Origin: Mikania micrantha
Taxonomy: Eukaryota > Streptophyta > Magnoliopsida > Asterales > Asteraceae
Direction: 5' to 3'
Assembly: GCA_009363875.1 (NCBI GenBank)
Contig: CM018682.1
Coordinates: 50,351,372 to 50,415,371 of the forward strand
Length of the DNA stretch: 64,000 bases
Shown piece by piece: positions 48,305 to 59,024 of the stretch. How positions within the stretch are numbered: the stretch's first letter is position 1; the number at the start of each line of letters is the position of its first letter. The notes below the pieces were generated by a model, which was given only the letters and a program-made list of their open reading frames with translations, did not search any database and was not told the DNA's origin. Made by a program: the position numbers and the translations under genes.

Positions 48305-48579
48305 TGGACTATTTTATTTTGTATTTCTTCTTATTTTGGCCTAGACGAGCGGGATGTGCTCGAAGAATTTATATTGTACTTTCCTTTAAAATTATTGTAC
48401 TTCAAAATTTGGTATTAATGAGAATTATGCTTTATTATTATCTGTTGTATTATTATGACTATTGCTAACACAATCTCTGATATGATATCTAACTTGACCT
48501 CTGACATGACATCTTATCTAATTTCTGACTAACACTCTGACATATGTCGACTAACAATCTAACCCACCCATATAGAATC
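48305..48579 (+). other. spacer between ORF0 and gag
   Basis: This AT-rich stretch shows no coding potential. It includes TTGGTATTAATGAGAATTATG and TTCTGACTAACA-type repeats (CTGACATGACAT, TCTGACTAACACTCTGAC). It could act as an intergenic region or hold a splice acceptor for gag expression; neither is shown by the sequence. Confidence 0.4.
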
Positions 48580-49800
48580 ATGTCGGGAAGGGGATCCAAT
48601 GCACGAAATCTCAAGCGTAAGGCCGAGAAGGCAAGGATCAATATGATGGTTGAACGGAGGGTCAACAAAGTACTCGTTGAGTACGAAGCCAACTGACTTG
48701 CTAGCGAGACTAGCGGCACCAACAACGGTACTAACACATGCCCAATCCGAATAGATTAGTGTACACAACTTCAAGCGCTAACACGTTACATTGAACTCTG
48801 ATGCATAGGTTCCCATGGGAGTGCAGCAAAAGGATGCTCGTTCAAAGCCTTCCTGAGCTGCCACCCTCACAAGTTCCAGGGTACCGAAGGGGCAGTGGGA
48901 CTGCTTCGCTGGATCGAGAAGCCGGAGTCAGTCTTCTCTATGTCGGAATGCTTGGAGGAAAACCGAGTGAAATATGCTACAGGAACACTGGAGGGACCAG
49001 CCCTCACATGGTGGAACACCCATGTACAGACTCTCGGATTGGAGACCGCCAACTCTATTCCTTGGGAGAACTTCACAAGGATGCTGCATGAGGAGTATTG
49101 TCCTCGTGACGAGATCAGGAAGCTCGAGGAGGAATTTTGGATACACAAGATGGTGGGATCCGAGATCGAGAAATATTGTACTCGATTCCATGAATTGTGT
49201 AAACTGTGCCCGGCAATGGTGACGCCGTAGTACAAGAAAATCGAGCAATTCATAAGTGGATTGCCGGAGCAGATACAGAGCATGGTGACTGCTTCCGATC
49301 ACACCACAATTCAACCACTGATCCGACTTGCCCACAAACTAACTGATCAGGCAGTAGCCCAGGGAAAGATGCCAAAGAGGGGTGAACATCTGAAACCCCA
49401 AGAACCTAAGAAAAAGTGGGAGCCCAACAACAACCGAACCTTTTCACCCCAGCAGCCAACTCAGCACCGGCCAGAACCTGCAAAGGTTTTCACTGCCACC
49501 CAGCCAAACACCCAAGGCAAGGGAGGATATCAGGGCAACAGCCCAAAATGCAACAGCTGTAACTACCATCATTTCGGCCCATGCAAGAAGGGCAAGCGTA
49601 CAAACTGTGGCAGAAACGGGCACCTGGCCAAAGAATGCCGATCAAACCCCAACCCCAATCTCAACAAAGCTGATACCTTAAAGGGGTGCTTCACAAGCGG
49701 GAAGCCGGGGCATATGCGCAGAGACTGCCCGCAGAACAAAAATGCCGGCGGGAATCCGGCACGAGGCAGGGCATTTGTGATAGGGTCAGGAGAAGCTAAA
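48580..49800 (+). pseudogene. GYP1 gag
   Basis: The ATG at 48580 (MSGRGSNARNLKRK) opens a frame that runs through gag and all of pol. Stops at 48694, 48757 and 48799 fall in the N-terminal region and one at 49228 after the core. The core is standard (LLRWIEKPESVFSMSEC; ALTWWNTHVQ; MLHEEYCPRDEIRKLEEE; CTRFHELCKLCPAMV). Three zinc-knuckle-like motifs follow, but two are damaged: [14 protein letters not shown] lacks the first Cys and [14 protein letters not shown] lacks the second. Because three stops cluster before the core, translation may really have begun further downstream or from ORF0. Confidence 0.88.
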
Positions 49801-51430
49801 GATGATCCAAACGTCGTCACCGGTACGTTTCTTTTAAATAATGTCTATGCTAGTATATTATTTGATACCGGTGCCGATAGGAGTTTTATCTCTAGTAATT
49901 TTAGTAAATTGCTTAATATGACACCAACACCACTAGACTATAAGTACACCGTAGAGTTAGCAGACGGCAAGCTAATTGAAACGCAGCATATCATCAAAGG
50001 GTGTGTTCTGACGTTAGCAAACCACCAACTGGTGATTGACCTGATGCCGGTAACTCTCGGGAGTTTCGACGTGGTGATTGGAATGGATTGGCTATCTGCA
50101 AACCACGCTGAGATCGTGTGCAACAAGAAGATTGTGCGAATTGCGTTGCCAAGTGGAGAGCAGATCTCAATCCAGGGGGAACGACGCAGAGTACCATTAA
50201 ACATTATTTCCTGCATGAAGGCAAACAGATATCTGAAGAAAGGATACACGGCTATCCTAGCTCTTATCACCGAACAACCAAAGAAGGAACGGAAGATCGA
50301 GGACATCGCAGTTGTTCGCGGCTATCCGGAAGTCTTTCCTGACGATCTACCGGGACTACCACCAGCACGGCAAGTGGAGTTTCAGATAGATCTGACACCA
50401 GGAGCAGCACCGATAGCCAAGGCACCATACCGATTGGCTCCTACTGAAATGCAGGAACTATCTAATCAATTGCAAGAGTTGTTAGATAAGGGATTTATCC
50501 GACCAAGCTTCTCACCTTGGGGAGCACCGGTCTTATTTGTGAAGAAGAAAGACGGCTCATTCCGTATGTGCGTAGATTACCGAGAACTGAACAAGGTAAC
50601 GATCAAAAATCGATACCCTCTACCTCGAATAGACGACCTGTTTGACCAATTACAAGGGTCAAGCTACTATTCGAAGATCAATTTAAGATCCGGTTACCAC
50701 CAACTTAGAATACAGGAAGGAGACATACCAAAGACAGCCTTCAGGACACGGTACGGACATTACGAATTTCTGGTCATGTCTTTTGGACTGACCAACGCAC
50801 CGGCAGTATTCATTGATCTCATGAATCGGGGGTGTAAGCCGTACCTTGACAAATTCGTAATAGTGTTCATAGATGACATTCTGATCTATTCCAAGACTCA
50901 AGAAGAACATGCTGATCACTTGAGACGTGTCTTGGAACTACTGAAGAAGGAACAACTACATGCGAAGTTTTCCAAATGTGATTTTTGGATTCGCGAAGTC
51001 CAGTTCCTTGGACACGTAGTGAACGAGAAGGGAATACACGTAGACCCAGCCAAGATCGAGGCCATTAAGAACTGGACAGCACCAAAGACTCCAACTGAGG
51101 TGCGACAGTTTCTGGGATTGGCCGGGTACTACAGGCGATTTATCGAAGGATTCTCGAAGATCGCACAATCATTGACCTCACTTACGCATAAAGATAAGAA
51201 GTTCGAATGGGGAGAAAAACAAGAAGCTTCATTCGAATTACTGAAACGGAAACTGTGCAGCGCACCGATCATATCACTACCAGACGGGTGCGAAGATTTT
51301 GTGGTTTATTGTGACGCATCGAAGCAAGGACTCGGTTGCGTGCTGATGCAACGCGAGAAAGTCATAGCTTATGCGTCACGACAATTAAAAGTGCACGAGA
51401 AGAATTACACAACTCACGATTTGGAGTTGT
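49801..51430 (+). pseudogene. GYP1 protease and reverse transcriptase
   Basis: Protease: [13 protein letters not shown] near 49855, followed by [82 protein letters not shown]. The first catalytic Asp of RT (KIDLRSG in GYP3 and GYP4) is Asn here (AAT at 50680-50682), so this copy should be inactive even if the stops were suppressed. RNase H starts [13 protein letters not shown]; a TGA at 51430-51432 follows THDLEL. Confidence 0.92.
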
Positions 51431-51432
51431 GA

Positions 51433-53148
51433 GCCGTAGTGTTCGCATTAAAAATCTGGCGACACTATCTGTACGGCACCAAGTGCACTATATTCACCGA
51501 TCATAAGAGCCTGCAACACATCTTCGACCAGAAAGAGTTAAACATGAGACAACGTAGATGGGTTGAACTAATAGGCGATTATGATTGTGCAATCAAGTAT
51601 CATCCCGGAAAGGCCAAGGTAGTGGCTGACGCGTTAAGCAGAAAAGAAACAACTAAACGCGTACGTGCACTACAGCTTACCATTCACTCCGAACTACCCA
51701 ATCAAACCCGTATTGCACAACAAGAAGCTCTGAAAAAGGAAAACCTTACCCTCGAAACTATGCGGGGTATGGACAAACAGATGAAACAAAAGGATGACGG
51801 AGCTTACTATCTGATGGATCGGATTTGGATTCCACGCTACGGGGGATTGAGAGAAGTAGTGATGGACGAAGCTCACAAGAGTCGATACTCAGTACATCCA
51901 GGTTCCGACAAAATGTACCACGATTTGAAGGCAACTTACTGGTGGCCTAACATGAAATCAGAAATTGCAACCTATGTGAGTAAGTGCCTGACTTGCTCCA
52001 AGGTTAAGATCGAATATCAGAAACCGTCAGGGTTACTCCAACAACCGGAAATTCCAGTATGGAAATGGGAACAGATTTCCATGGATTTTATCACCAAGCT
52101 GCCGAAGACAGCAAGTGGTTGCGATACCATCTGGGTTATCGTAGACCGACTCACAAAATCGGCACACTTCCTCCCGATTAAGGAAACCGATAAGTTGGAG
52201 AAACTAACTCGAATCTACTTGAAGGAAATCGTGTCCAGAAACGGAGTCCCAATTTCGATAATATCCGAACGAGATAGCCGTTTCACGGCACATTTTTGGA
52301 AGTCCTTACACAAGGCACTCGGGACGAGATTGGACATGAGCACTGCTTATTACCCGCAGACGGATGGTCAAAGTGAACGAACCATCCAGACCTTGGAGGA
52401 CATGCTTCGGGCATGCGTAATCGACTTCAGTAACAGCTGGGAGACTCACTTACCTTTAGTTGAGTTCTCGTATAATAACATTTACCACACCAGCATTGGA
52501 GCTGCACCGTTTGAAGCACTTTACGGGCGTAAGTGCAGATCACCACTCTGTTGGGCAGAAGTTGGTGAAAGCCAACTGACTGGACCCGAGCTTGTGCACG
52601 AGACAACAGAAAAGATTGTGCAAATACGTAACAGAATGGCAGCAGCTCGAGACCGACAAAAGAGCTATGCCGACAAGAGGCGCAAACCTTTGGAATTCCA
52701 AGTGGGAAACCGAGTACTTCTTAAAGTCTCGCCTTGGAAGGGAGTGATCCGATTTGGGAAACGGGGAAAGTTAAACCCTCGTTACATTGGTCCATTCGAG
52801 ATCACAAAACGAATAGGCCCCGTGGCCTACGAACTACAGCTACCACAAGAATTGAGTAGTGTACACAACGTGTTTCACGTCTCAAATCTCAAGAAATGTC
52901 TATCGGACGAAACGCTCGCAATCCCTTTGGAGGAAACCCGGATTGATGAACAACTTCACTTCGTTGAGGAACCGGTGGAAATCATGGACCGGAAAATCAA
53001 GAAGTTGAAGCTTAGTAAGATACCGATCGTAAAGGTACGATGGAATTCACGACGAGAACCAGAATGCACCTGGGAACGGGAGGACCAGATGAAAAAGAAA
53101 TACCCTCACTTATTCTCCGACCATACTAACACCGGCAACACGAACTGA
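51433..53148 (+). pseudogene. GYP1 RNase H end, integrase and chromodomain
   Basis: The 569-codon frame continues RNase H ([28 protein letters not shown]), then the integrase zinc region ([24 protein letters not shown]), core ([32 protein letters not shown]) and C-terminal domain ([20 protein letters not shown]). The tail is chromodomain-like ([18 protein letters not shown]). The second catalytic Asp (SDRD in the other elements) is Glu (GAA at 52267-52269). The stop codon TGA overlaps the start of GAATTTCGGGACGAAATTC. Confidence 0.92.
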
Positions 53149-53180
53149 ATTTCGGGACGAAATTCCTATTAACTGGGGGA
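53147..53180 (+). other. GYP1 post-pol inverted repeat and polypurine tract
   Basis: GAATTTCGGGACGAAATTC (53147-53165) is an inverted repeat with a GGA loop, and AACTGGGGGA directly precedes the 3' LTR and serves as PPT. The same hairpin occurs after pol in GYP2 (37216-37234), GYP3 (24545-24563) and, slightly altered, GYP5 (62138-62156). Confidence 0.8.
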
Positions 53181-56059
53181 TGCCACACCTCGCAAATTCC
53201 AGGTCAGCATTTATTTTATTTTAATAATAATGTGTATTATTATTTCATACGTGGCATTAGAATAATTGTATTTAGTGTGACACGTGGCACAACGGGCCAA
53301 ACACACCGATAATTTGAGGAATTATCGCACGAAACTCGCACGTGTCTTGAATGACGAACGTTGGTGAACGGATCGAACCACAGTACACTTTCACTGCACA
53401 GTTGGGTTCCTGAGAACCTTAGTTAGTAGAACAATGCCTAGGTGTCGAGAAACGATGATCGTATTCAAGAAATACGAGAAATTCGGCTCAAAACTATGAA
53501 ATTGGGCTTATTGGGCTCAACCGAGACCCATCGCGGTACGCGATGGGCACCTAACTGGGCCTTCGCGGTACGCGAAGCCTGGGCGGGAAGATTTGAACTC
53601 TCCGAAAAGGGTCGCCGTACGCGACGACCGATCATCTTCCACCACCGCGGTAGGCGGCGTGTTTCGGGAACAGAATGATTATTTTAATCGCCGCGGTACG
53701 CGGAGATGCTTTTTGGCCGGTGTCGCGGTACGCGACAGGCCTATAATCGCAGAAATCTTTATAAAACCAAGTTTAATCATTTTGTTCATCCCTTCACACA
53801 ATCTTGCGACTGAAACACTCTTTCTCAACCATCAACTCCCTGTTTCAACCATTTTGCATCAGTGGAATCCATTTCAAAGTCGTGGGAGGCCATTGGAGGA
53901 GATTGAAGCTTTGTAGAACCCACAAGAACACACTACCTTCTTGCTCCTTGCATTCTAGTCGATCTCAGCCTCCCTAGGGTTATTCCAGAAGCTGCTCAAG
54001 CATCATTTCGTGGATTTGAAGCCTTGTAAGGTAGTTTCCCTATCCAATCTAGTCACAAAATCATTAGAAATCACACATGCAAGCCCTTTAGGCTACATGC
54101 ATCACCATCACCACGTTAGACACGAAATTTCTATGTTAGGGATCTATTATTTTGTGAGATTGTTACTGATTTGGTGATTCCACAATGATGAATGATGATT
54201 TTGATGAGATATGATAATGATTTGTTGGCTTTATGATGAAATGGTTACTTTAAACAACATGCATGTATGATCCATGATGTGTTATATGATTTTCAGCATT
54301 GAAATGTTATAAAAAGTATTATTTGAGATGTTTCACAAGATTAGAATGATTGATTATGTCAAGAAATGTTCATTTGAGCATGATTACTAAATATGGTAAC
54401 TTTAATGTTACAAATTGTGCATTCTAGATGAAATGACCCCATTTGCATGTTTAAATCTATATGATATGTTTAAAAATGATCCCATTTGCATGTTTAAATC
54501 TATATGATATGTTTAAAAATTGTGCAACTTGATGATGGGTATGATAATGTTATGAGTCTAACATGTTTATTTGGTGATTATGTGATGAAATTGAAGGGAT
54601 TATGTTGTAGGGAGACTTGATTTTGGTTATTTTCATAAGTTACTAAATATAGTAACTTTATTTTGCTAAGTTTATGAATTATCACTTGTTAGTCGAAACG
54701 ATCATGATTAAAGGACTATTTAGGACTAAGATAATGATGTTAGATAATATTGGTTGTTAAATTTGATGAAATATGCTTATGTGTGCAAACTTTCTAAATA
54801 TAGAAACTTTTACGCGCAAACGTTACTAAACTGGCTATGTGTAACTAGGTGCTATGTGATAACATGCTCATTTAGGATAAATATGCATGTTAGAATAATC
54901 GGAAATGTGATTTTATGCATGACTTGCTAAATATGGAAACTTTCCTAAAATGGAAACTTACTATAAATAGTAAGTTTCCTAATGGGAATGATTTTTGGTA
55001 TCCGCACACTTCACACGACACTAAACCGCACGTTACACGAGCACTTGATCCAAAACCGTCACCAACGGGTCGTTAGGTCAAACACGGTCAACACGGTCAA
55101 ACACGGTCAACATGACCCACTTAACAACTCGGTGTTGTTAAACACGAACACGGTCCTGTGAGGCCCACATGTGTGAACACGAACTCATAGTACCTATGTG
55201 ATATAGGTGACTACTAGCCGGCGAGCTACACGATCTCTTTTGAGCAAACACATTACACAAACTCAGGTGAGTTTACGGCCCCACTTTTACTCTTTAACTG
55301 ATTTGCTAAACTATTGGGGTGAGAATACTATGCAACTGTTTTTAGATGTATGACTGGTATGTTCTGAAAACCATTTTCGAGTGTAACTTTTATCGCTTAA
55401 AGTCCTCACTTATCCTTACCGTTAGTTGTGTATTAAACGAGTCGTAATTACGTAGTACTACTGGGTTTGACTAACCCCACTCGGCACCAATGTTGACTGG
55501 AGGTCATAACGAGTGTAATTTCGATGTGAATGCGGGTTCAGCGATGACCTGCGGAGGCAAACGGAAACAGTCTAGTTTCGGTAAGATGAACTGACACACT
55601 CCACAGATCGTAGTATCCAACAACTAAACTTAACATACCCAGTATATGTCTGTTTATTATTTCTGTCTATCTAAACCTGTGAACTCACCAACTTTTTAGT
55701 TGACACTTTTCGCATGTATTCTCAGGTAACTGATGGAGCACACGCTAGGATGAGCACAAGGAAGTATTAAGGAGTCTGACTGGCATATAGACTCAAGTCA
55801 TAGGCTCGTGTGTGCATTTGTTGATTTTAAAACAATTTGAACAATGTAGTGTCTGTTAAACAAATTATTTTTCCGCTGCAACTTATTTACTTTTAATGTT
55901 AAACATTTCCGCTGCTTATTCATGAAAACTGGTTTTATTTGTAATTGTATGTGATTGTGAAACTCATATAGAGTCGTTCTATATGACCATGAGTTGTGAT
56001 CCTGGCCACGTCACACCCACGTGGACTGACGCCACGAGTGGGAATTTGGGGGTGTGACA
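53181..56059 (+). repeat. GYP1 3' LTR
   Basis: The LTR is 2879 bp with the same landmarks as the 5' LTR; hairpins lie at 53528-53737 (two have lost pairing through single changes: GTCGCCGTACGCGAC and CCGCGGTAGGCGG). A 43-bp segment (from 54438) is repeated at 54481 and replaces about 107 bp of the 5' LTR sequence (45748-45855), which accounts for the length difference. In the first 260 bp I count about 12 base differences; later parts look closer. Confidence 0.93.
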
Positions 56060-56346
56060 GGTGATCACAACTTTGTCTTCTTTGGTACTTTCCTTAGTTC
56101 CTTCAGACTTGTCTTTTAAATATCCTTCAGTATTTTTGTAATCAAAGTTGGTAGCTTATCATCCAAAACTTTGGAGACCTCATCAGTAATGGCTTTCACT
56201 ACGATAGGCTCTAGAGTAAACTCGTTTTCATCTTACGGTTGCTCGTTCTGCTCGTGGTCGTCTTCGTTGACGGTTTCATCATTCTCGATATGTGGTTCTT
56301 CAGGTTCCTGTGGTTGCTTACGTGGTCTACCCCTTTGTCCAGCCAT
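56060..56346 (-). pseudogene. GYP4 gag N-terminus
   Basis: The ATG at 56346 starts MAGQRGRPRKQPQEPEEPH, an AT-hook-like basic start followed by an acidic stretch and a helical segment (VVKAITDEVSKVLDDKLPT). There is a TAA near 56234 and a one-base frameshift near 56130. It continues across the GYP1 insertion into 44445-43665. Confidence 0.8.
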
Positions 56347-56660
56347 CTAACTACCTACATAATGCAACAATTGATGAGTCAGTACAGGATTAGTTTAGCA
56401 CGAAATAAGCTTTGTAAATCGTTAATGACGTTGATCAGGTGTTATTAACCATTTACCCAACTCATAGGCTCTAAACGATTCCCATCCCGTCACCCGAACG
56501 TGCATGACACTAACTACCTCTCTAACCTTGCACCTACGTCTTAACTCATACATAACATTCAGCTCGTGGCATCAAACTAACCTTGACTGGCATTCTTATC
56601 ATTCAGTCCCATTTTCAGTTTAAGTCCAGTCATTAGGGATGACCGGATCTCTCAAACTAT
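56347..56660 (-). other. GYP4 leader
   Basis: This is the untranslated stretch between the PBS and gag ATG. I see no repeat, hairpin array or coding potential in it. Confidence 0.5.
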
Positions 56661-56673
56661 GGCTCTGATACCA
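56661..56673 (-). other. GYP4 primer binding site
   Basis: The minus strand reads TGGTATCAGAGCC, three bases from the LTR end. Confidence 0.85.
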
Positions 56674-57065
56674 ACTTGAGAGGCCCCGAGCCCCTCGGTT
56701 GGCAAGTCATCACATCCATAGTTCTTAAACCATATTTACATTACTATAGCAGCGGAATTTAGGGTGATTACATAAATAAAGTACACATATTAAACACATA
56801 TTAAAACATAACCCACTCTTCTAACCATCATATAAATACAGCCAGTCTATGCCAGGGTATGCCTCGAGCTTTTCTGCTATTCTCTCTCAATACCATTCAA
56901 CTTGATATGCATGTAAAACAAGTCAGCTTTATGCTGGTGAGTTCTAAGTTACATTTTTAAACAAATCTTTATTCATTTATATCATCACATAACATAATTC
57001 CACACATAACATACATTGCATCAAACATAAATGAATTTCATACACATATTCATATCATCAATCTC

Positions 57066-57320
57066 CCTGTACAGGAAACTTAGCCTCAACTGTTGACCCG
57101 AAGTCAACAGGCTTGTGCAGCACAAGACCCCTCAACTGACGACCCGAAGTCGACAGGCTTGTATAAATACAAGACACCTCAACTGCCAACCCGAAGTTGA
57201 CAGGCTCATACATGTATAAGACTTCCTCAACTGGCAACACATAGTCGACAGGCCTGTTCTTTCACAGGACTTCTTAAACCATCAATCGAAATTGACGGCT
57301 CATACCGGTACAAGACTTCT
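57066..57320. repeat. 60-bp minisatellite with two hairpins per unit, GYP4 LTR
   Basis: There are about five units. First hairpin: GTTGAC/GTCAAC, CGAC/GTCG, CAAC/GTTG and CAAT/ATTG around a CCGAA or CGAA loop. Second hairpin: CTTGTG/CACAAG, CTTGTAT/ATACAAG, ATACATGTAT, CCTGT/ACAGG and TACCGGTA. Arms differ between units but pair within each. Confidence 0.8.
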
Positions 57321-57389
57321 TAACATACATCATTCATACATAACATGGTTTAAATCATTTAAACCATCATATCATACACAGTCCTTTGC

Positions 57390-57780
57390 ACCGCAGTGCT
57401 CAGGTCTTGCCCAACCGCAGCCGAGACTTCAATATCATATTTCCTTCTCGACCTCAGTCAATGTCTTTTAAATTCATTTCCTTCTCAACCTCGGTTGAGA
57501 ATTCAAACATTCGTTACGTCACCTAAGAGACTCTTAAAATCATTTACTTCACAACTACAGTTGAGACTTAAAACATTCTTTGCATTTTAAAACATTCCTT
57601 ACTTGAAAACGTTCTTTTCCTGAAAACATACCTTACATATACATTCTTTTTCTGAAAACATACTTTCCCTAAAATCCTTCTTTACCTGATCATAATCAGG
57701 TTAAAATCACTTTCATATCATAACTTTATAACATACATATTCTTTCATCCGACCGTAGTCAGGTAAAACAATCATTTTCA
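57390..57780. repeat. degenerate hairpin repeat, GYP4 LTR
   Basis: Units of about 50-60 bp carry CTTTCC/TTCTC phrases and a variable palindrome: TCTCAACCTCGGTTGAGA (57484), CAACTACAGTTG (about 57544), CCTGATCATAATCAGG (57685) and CCGACCGTAGTCAGG (57749). Confidence 0.7.
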
Positions 57781-58708
57781 TAAAATAACTTTATAACATA
57801 CATATCAGCCCAAAATGATAAAATATTTAAAACAGGGCTATAAGAACTCACCTGATATCTTACGGTAGCAAGATTCCTCGTAAACTGGTACTAATGGTGC
57901 CATTCTGCATCAGTTTAAACTTAATAAGTTATTTGTATTTTAACCTACTGATTAGATCTTTCTGAACGTTCAATGTCAAAGACATTGCCTTGGAAGTCAT
58001 CAAATAGTCAATGTTGTTGATTATAATGCTAAAACAGTTCCTAAACAGATTAATGGCTTGGAAATGATCAATCCTTATCATTGACTACCCAGATATCATG
58101 AAATATCACAATGTAGTCTTAGAATAGGTTTAATAACCATGTTTAACATACTAATCTGACTGTTATCATAAACATCAGATAATCGTTCCAATGAGTATGT
58201 TAATGATTGTGATTAGTTTGAAACACTTAGATTTAACCTTTGCATTTCAAAGATTAACCAAACTAGTCACCTACATTGTCATAATCAAATGGATTAAACC
58301 ATTGTAATCATAGTTGTGATTTCATGCAAAACGGGCATTACAACGGATCAAAACAAGCATTTAACCGTTAGAACAACGTGTTCTTCATTTCTAAACAATC
58401 CTAGCCATCATCTAGGCAATAATCAACAATCCTAACGATATCATTACGTTCAAAATCAAGATCTAATTAATCAAAATCAAACTAGAAGGATAAAACGAAC
58501 CATTACCTAATCTGACAGGTAAAACAACGATTAGAACTTGTAAACACGTTCCCTGGCTTCAAATATGCGATCTGATGGCTTTGATTTGGTGATCTGATGA
58601 GAAAGATTCGTATATGTTCGTCTGGTGGTGTTCTTGCTCGAGTTTGAAGATAAGATGTAGAATTTCATGAAATCTGATGAAAATATCAACTTCTTCCACC
58701 ACCCCACC

Positions 58709-58835
58709 CGTCGCGTACCGCGACGAGGAGCCAATTAAGGCTTCGCGTACCGCGACGAAATCCGGAGGAATCAGATATTTTTCAACCATCGCGTACCGCG
58801 AAGAATCCTCAACCTCTCCGTCGCGTACCGCGACG
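58709..58835 (-). promoter_or_regulatory. four GCGGTACGCG hairpins in the GYP4 U3
   Basis: In the sense strand each reads CGCGGTACGCG with arms such as CGTCGCG/CGCGACG (58709-58725 and 58819-58835); the two middle copies (58741-58757, 58788-58803) pair over five or six bases. They lie 190-320 bp from the LTR 5' end, as in GYP1. I see no strong TATA box next to them. Confidence 0.6.
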
Positions 58836-59024
58836 AGTCAAAAAGTTCCATACTTTGAGATTTTTCTTCGTTTCGCGATTCCGGACAATCCGTAACTCCG
58901 TTTCGCGCACGGTTTTCGCCCACGTTCATCATTTCTCGTATACTATCAACTTGTAGTAATTTCAGTTTTCAAGTCAACGTGGATTTCATACATGATCAAA
59001 TATGCTAATTATTCGGTTGTTACA

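Larger units (their letters stand above)
44446..56059 (+). mobile_element. GYP1, complete Ty3/gypsy element
   Basis: The element is 11,614 bp: 5' LTR 44446-47389, PBS 47393, ORF0 47546-48304, gag-pol 48580-53148, PPT, 3' LTR 53181-56059, flanked by GGTGA. It is inserted head-on into the minus-strand gag of GYP4. It is the only element in the window with both LTRs and a full coding region in one frame, although five stops interrupt it. Confidence 0.93.
56677..59024 (-). repeat. GYP4 5' LTR
   Basis: The LTR is 2348 bp, TGTAACAACCG to GGGGCCTCTCA on the minus strand. From its 5' end: four GCGGTACGCG hairpins (58709-58835), an AT-rich middle, two hairpin minisatellites (57066-57320 and about 57390-57780), then the 3'-terminal module with CAGCATAAAGCTG (56898-56948). 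It is inserted into the GYP2 5' LTR at CCATG (59025-59029). The matching left end of GYP4 is deleted. Confidence 0.88.

Noticed and set aside
57066..57320. CRISPR-like array, because of regular short repeats with spacers
   Set aside because: It is a plant LTR minisatellite: units are contiguous and degenerate, there are no cas genes, and the genome is eukaryotic.
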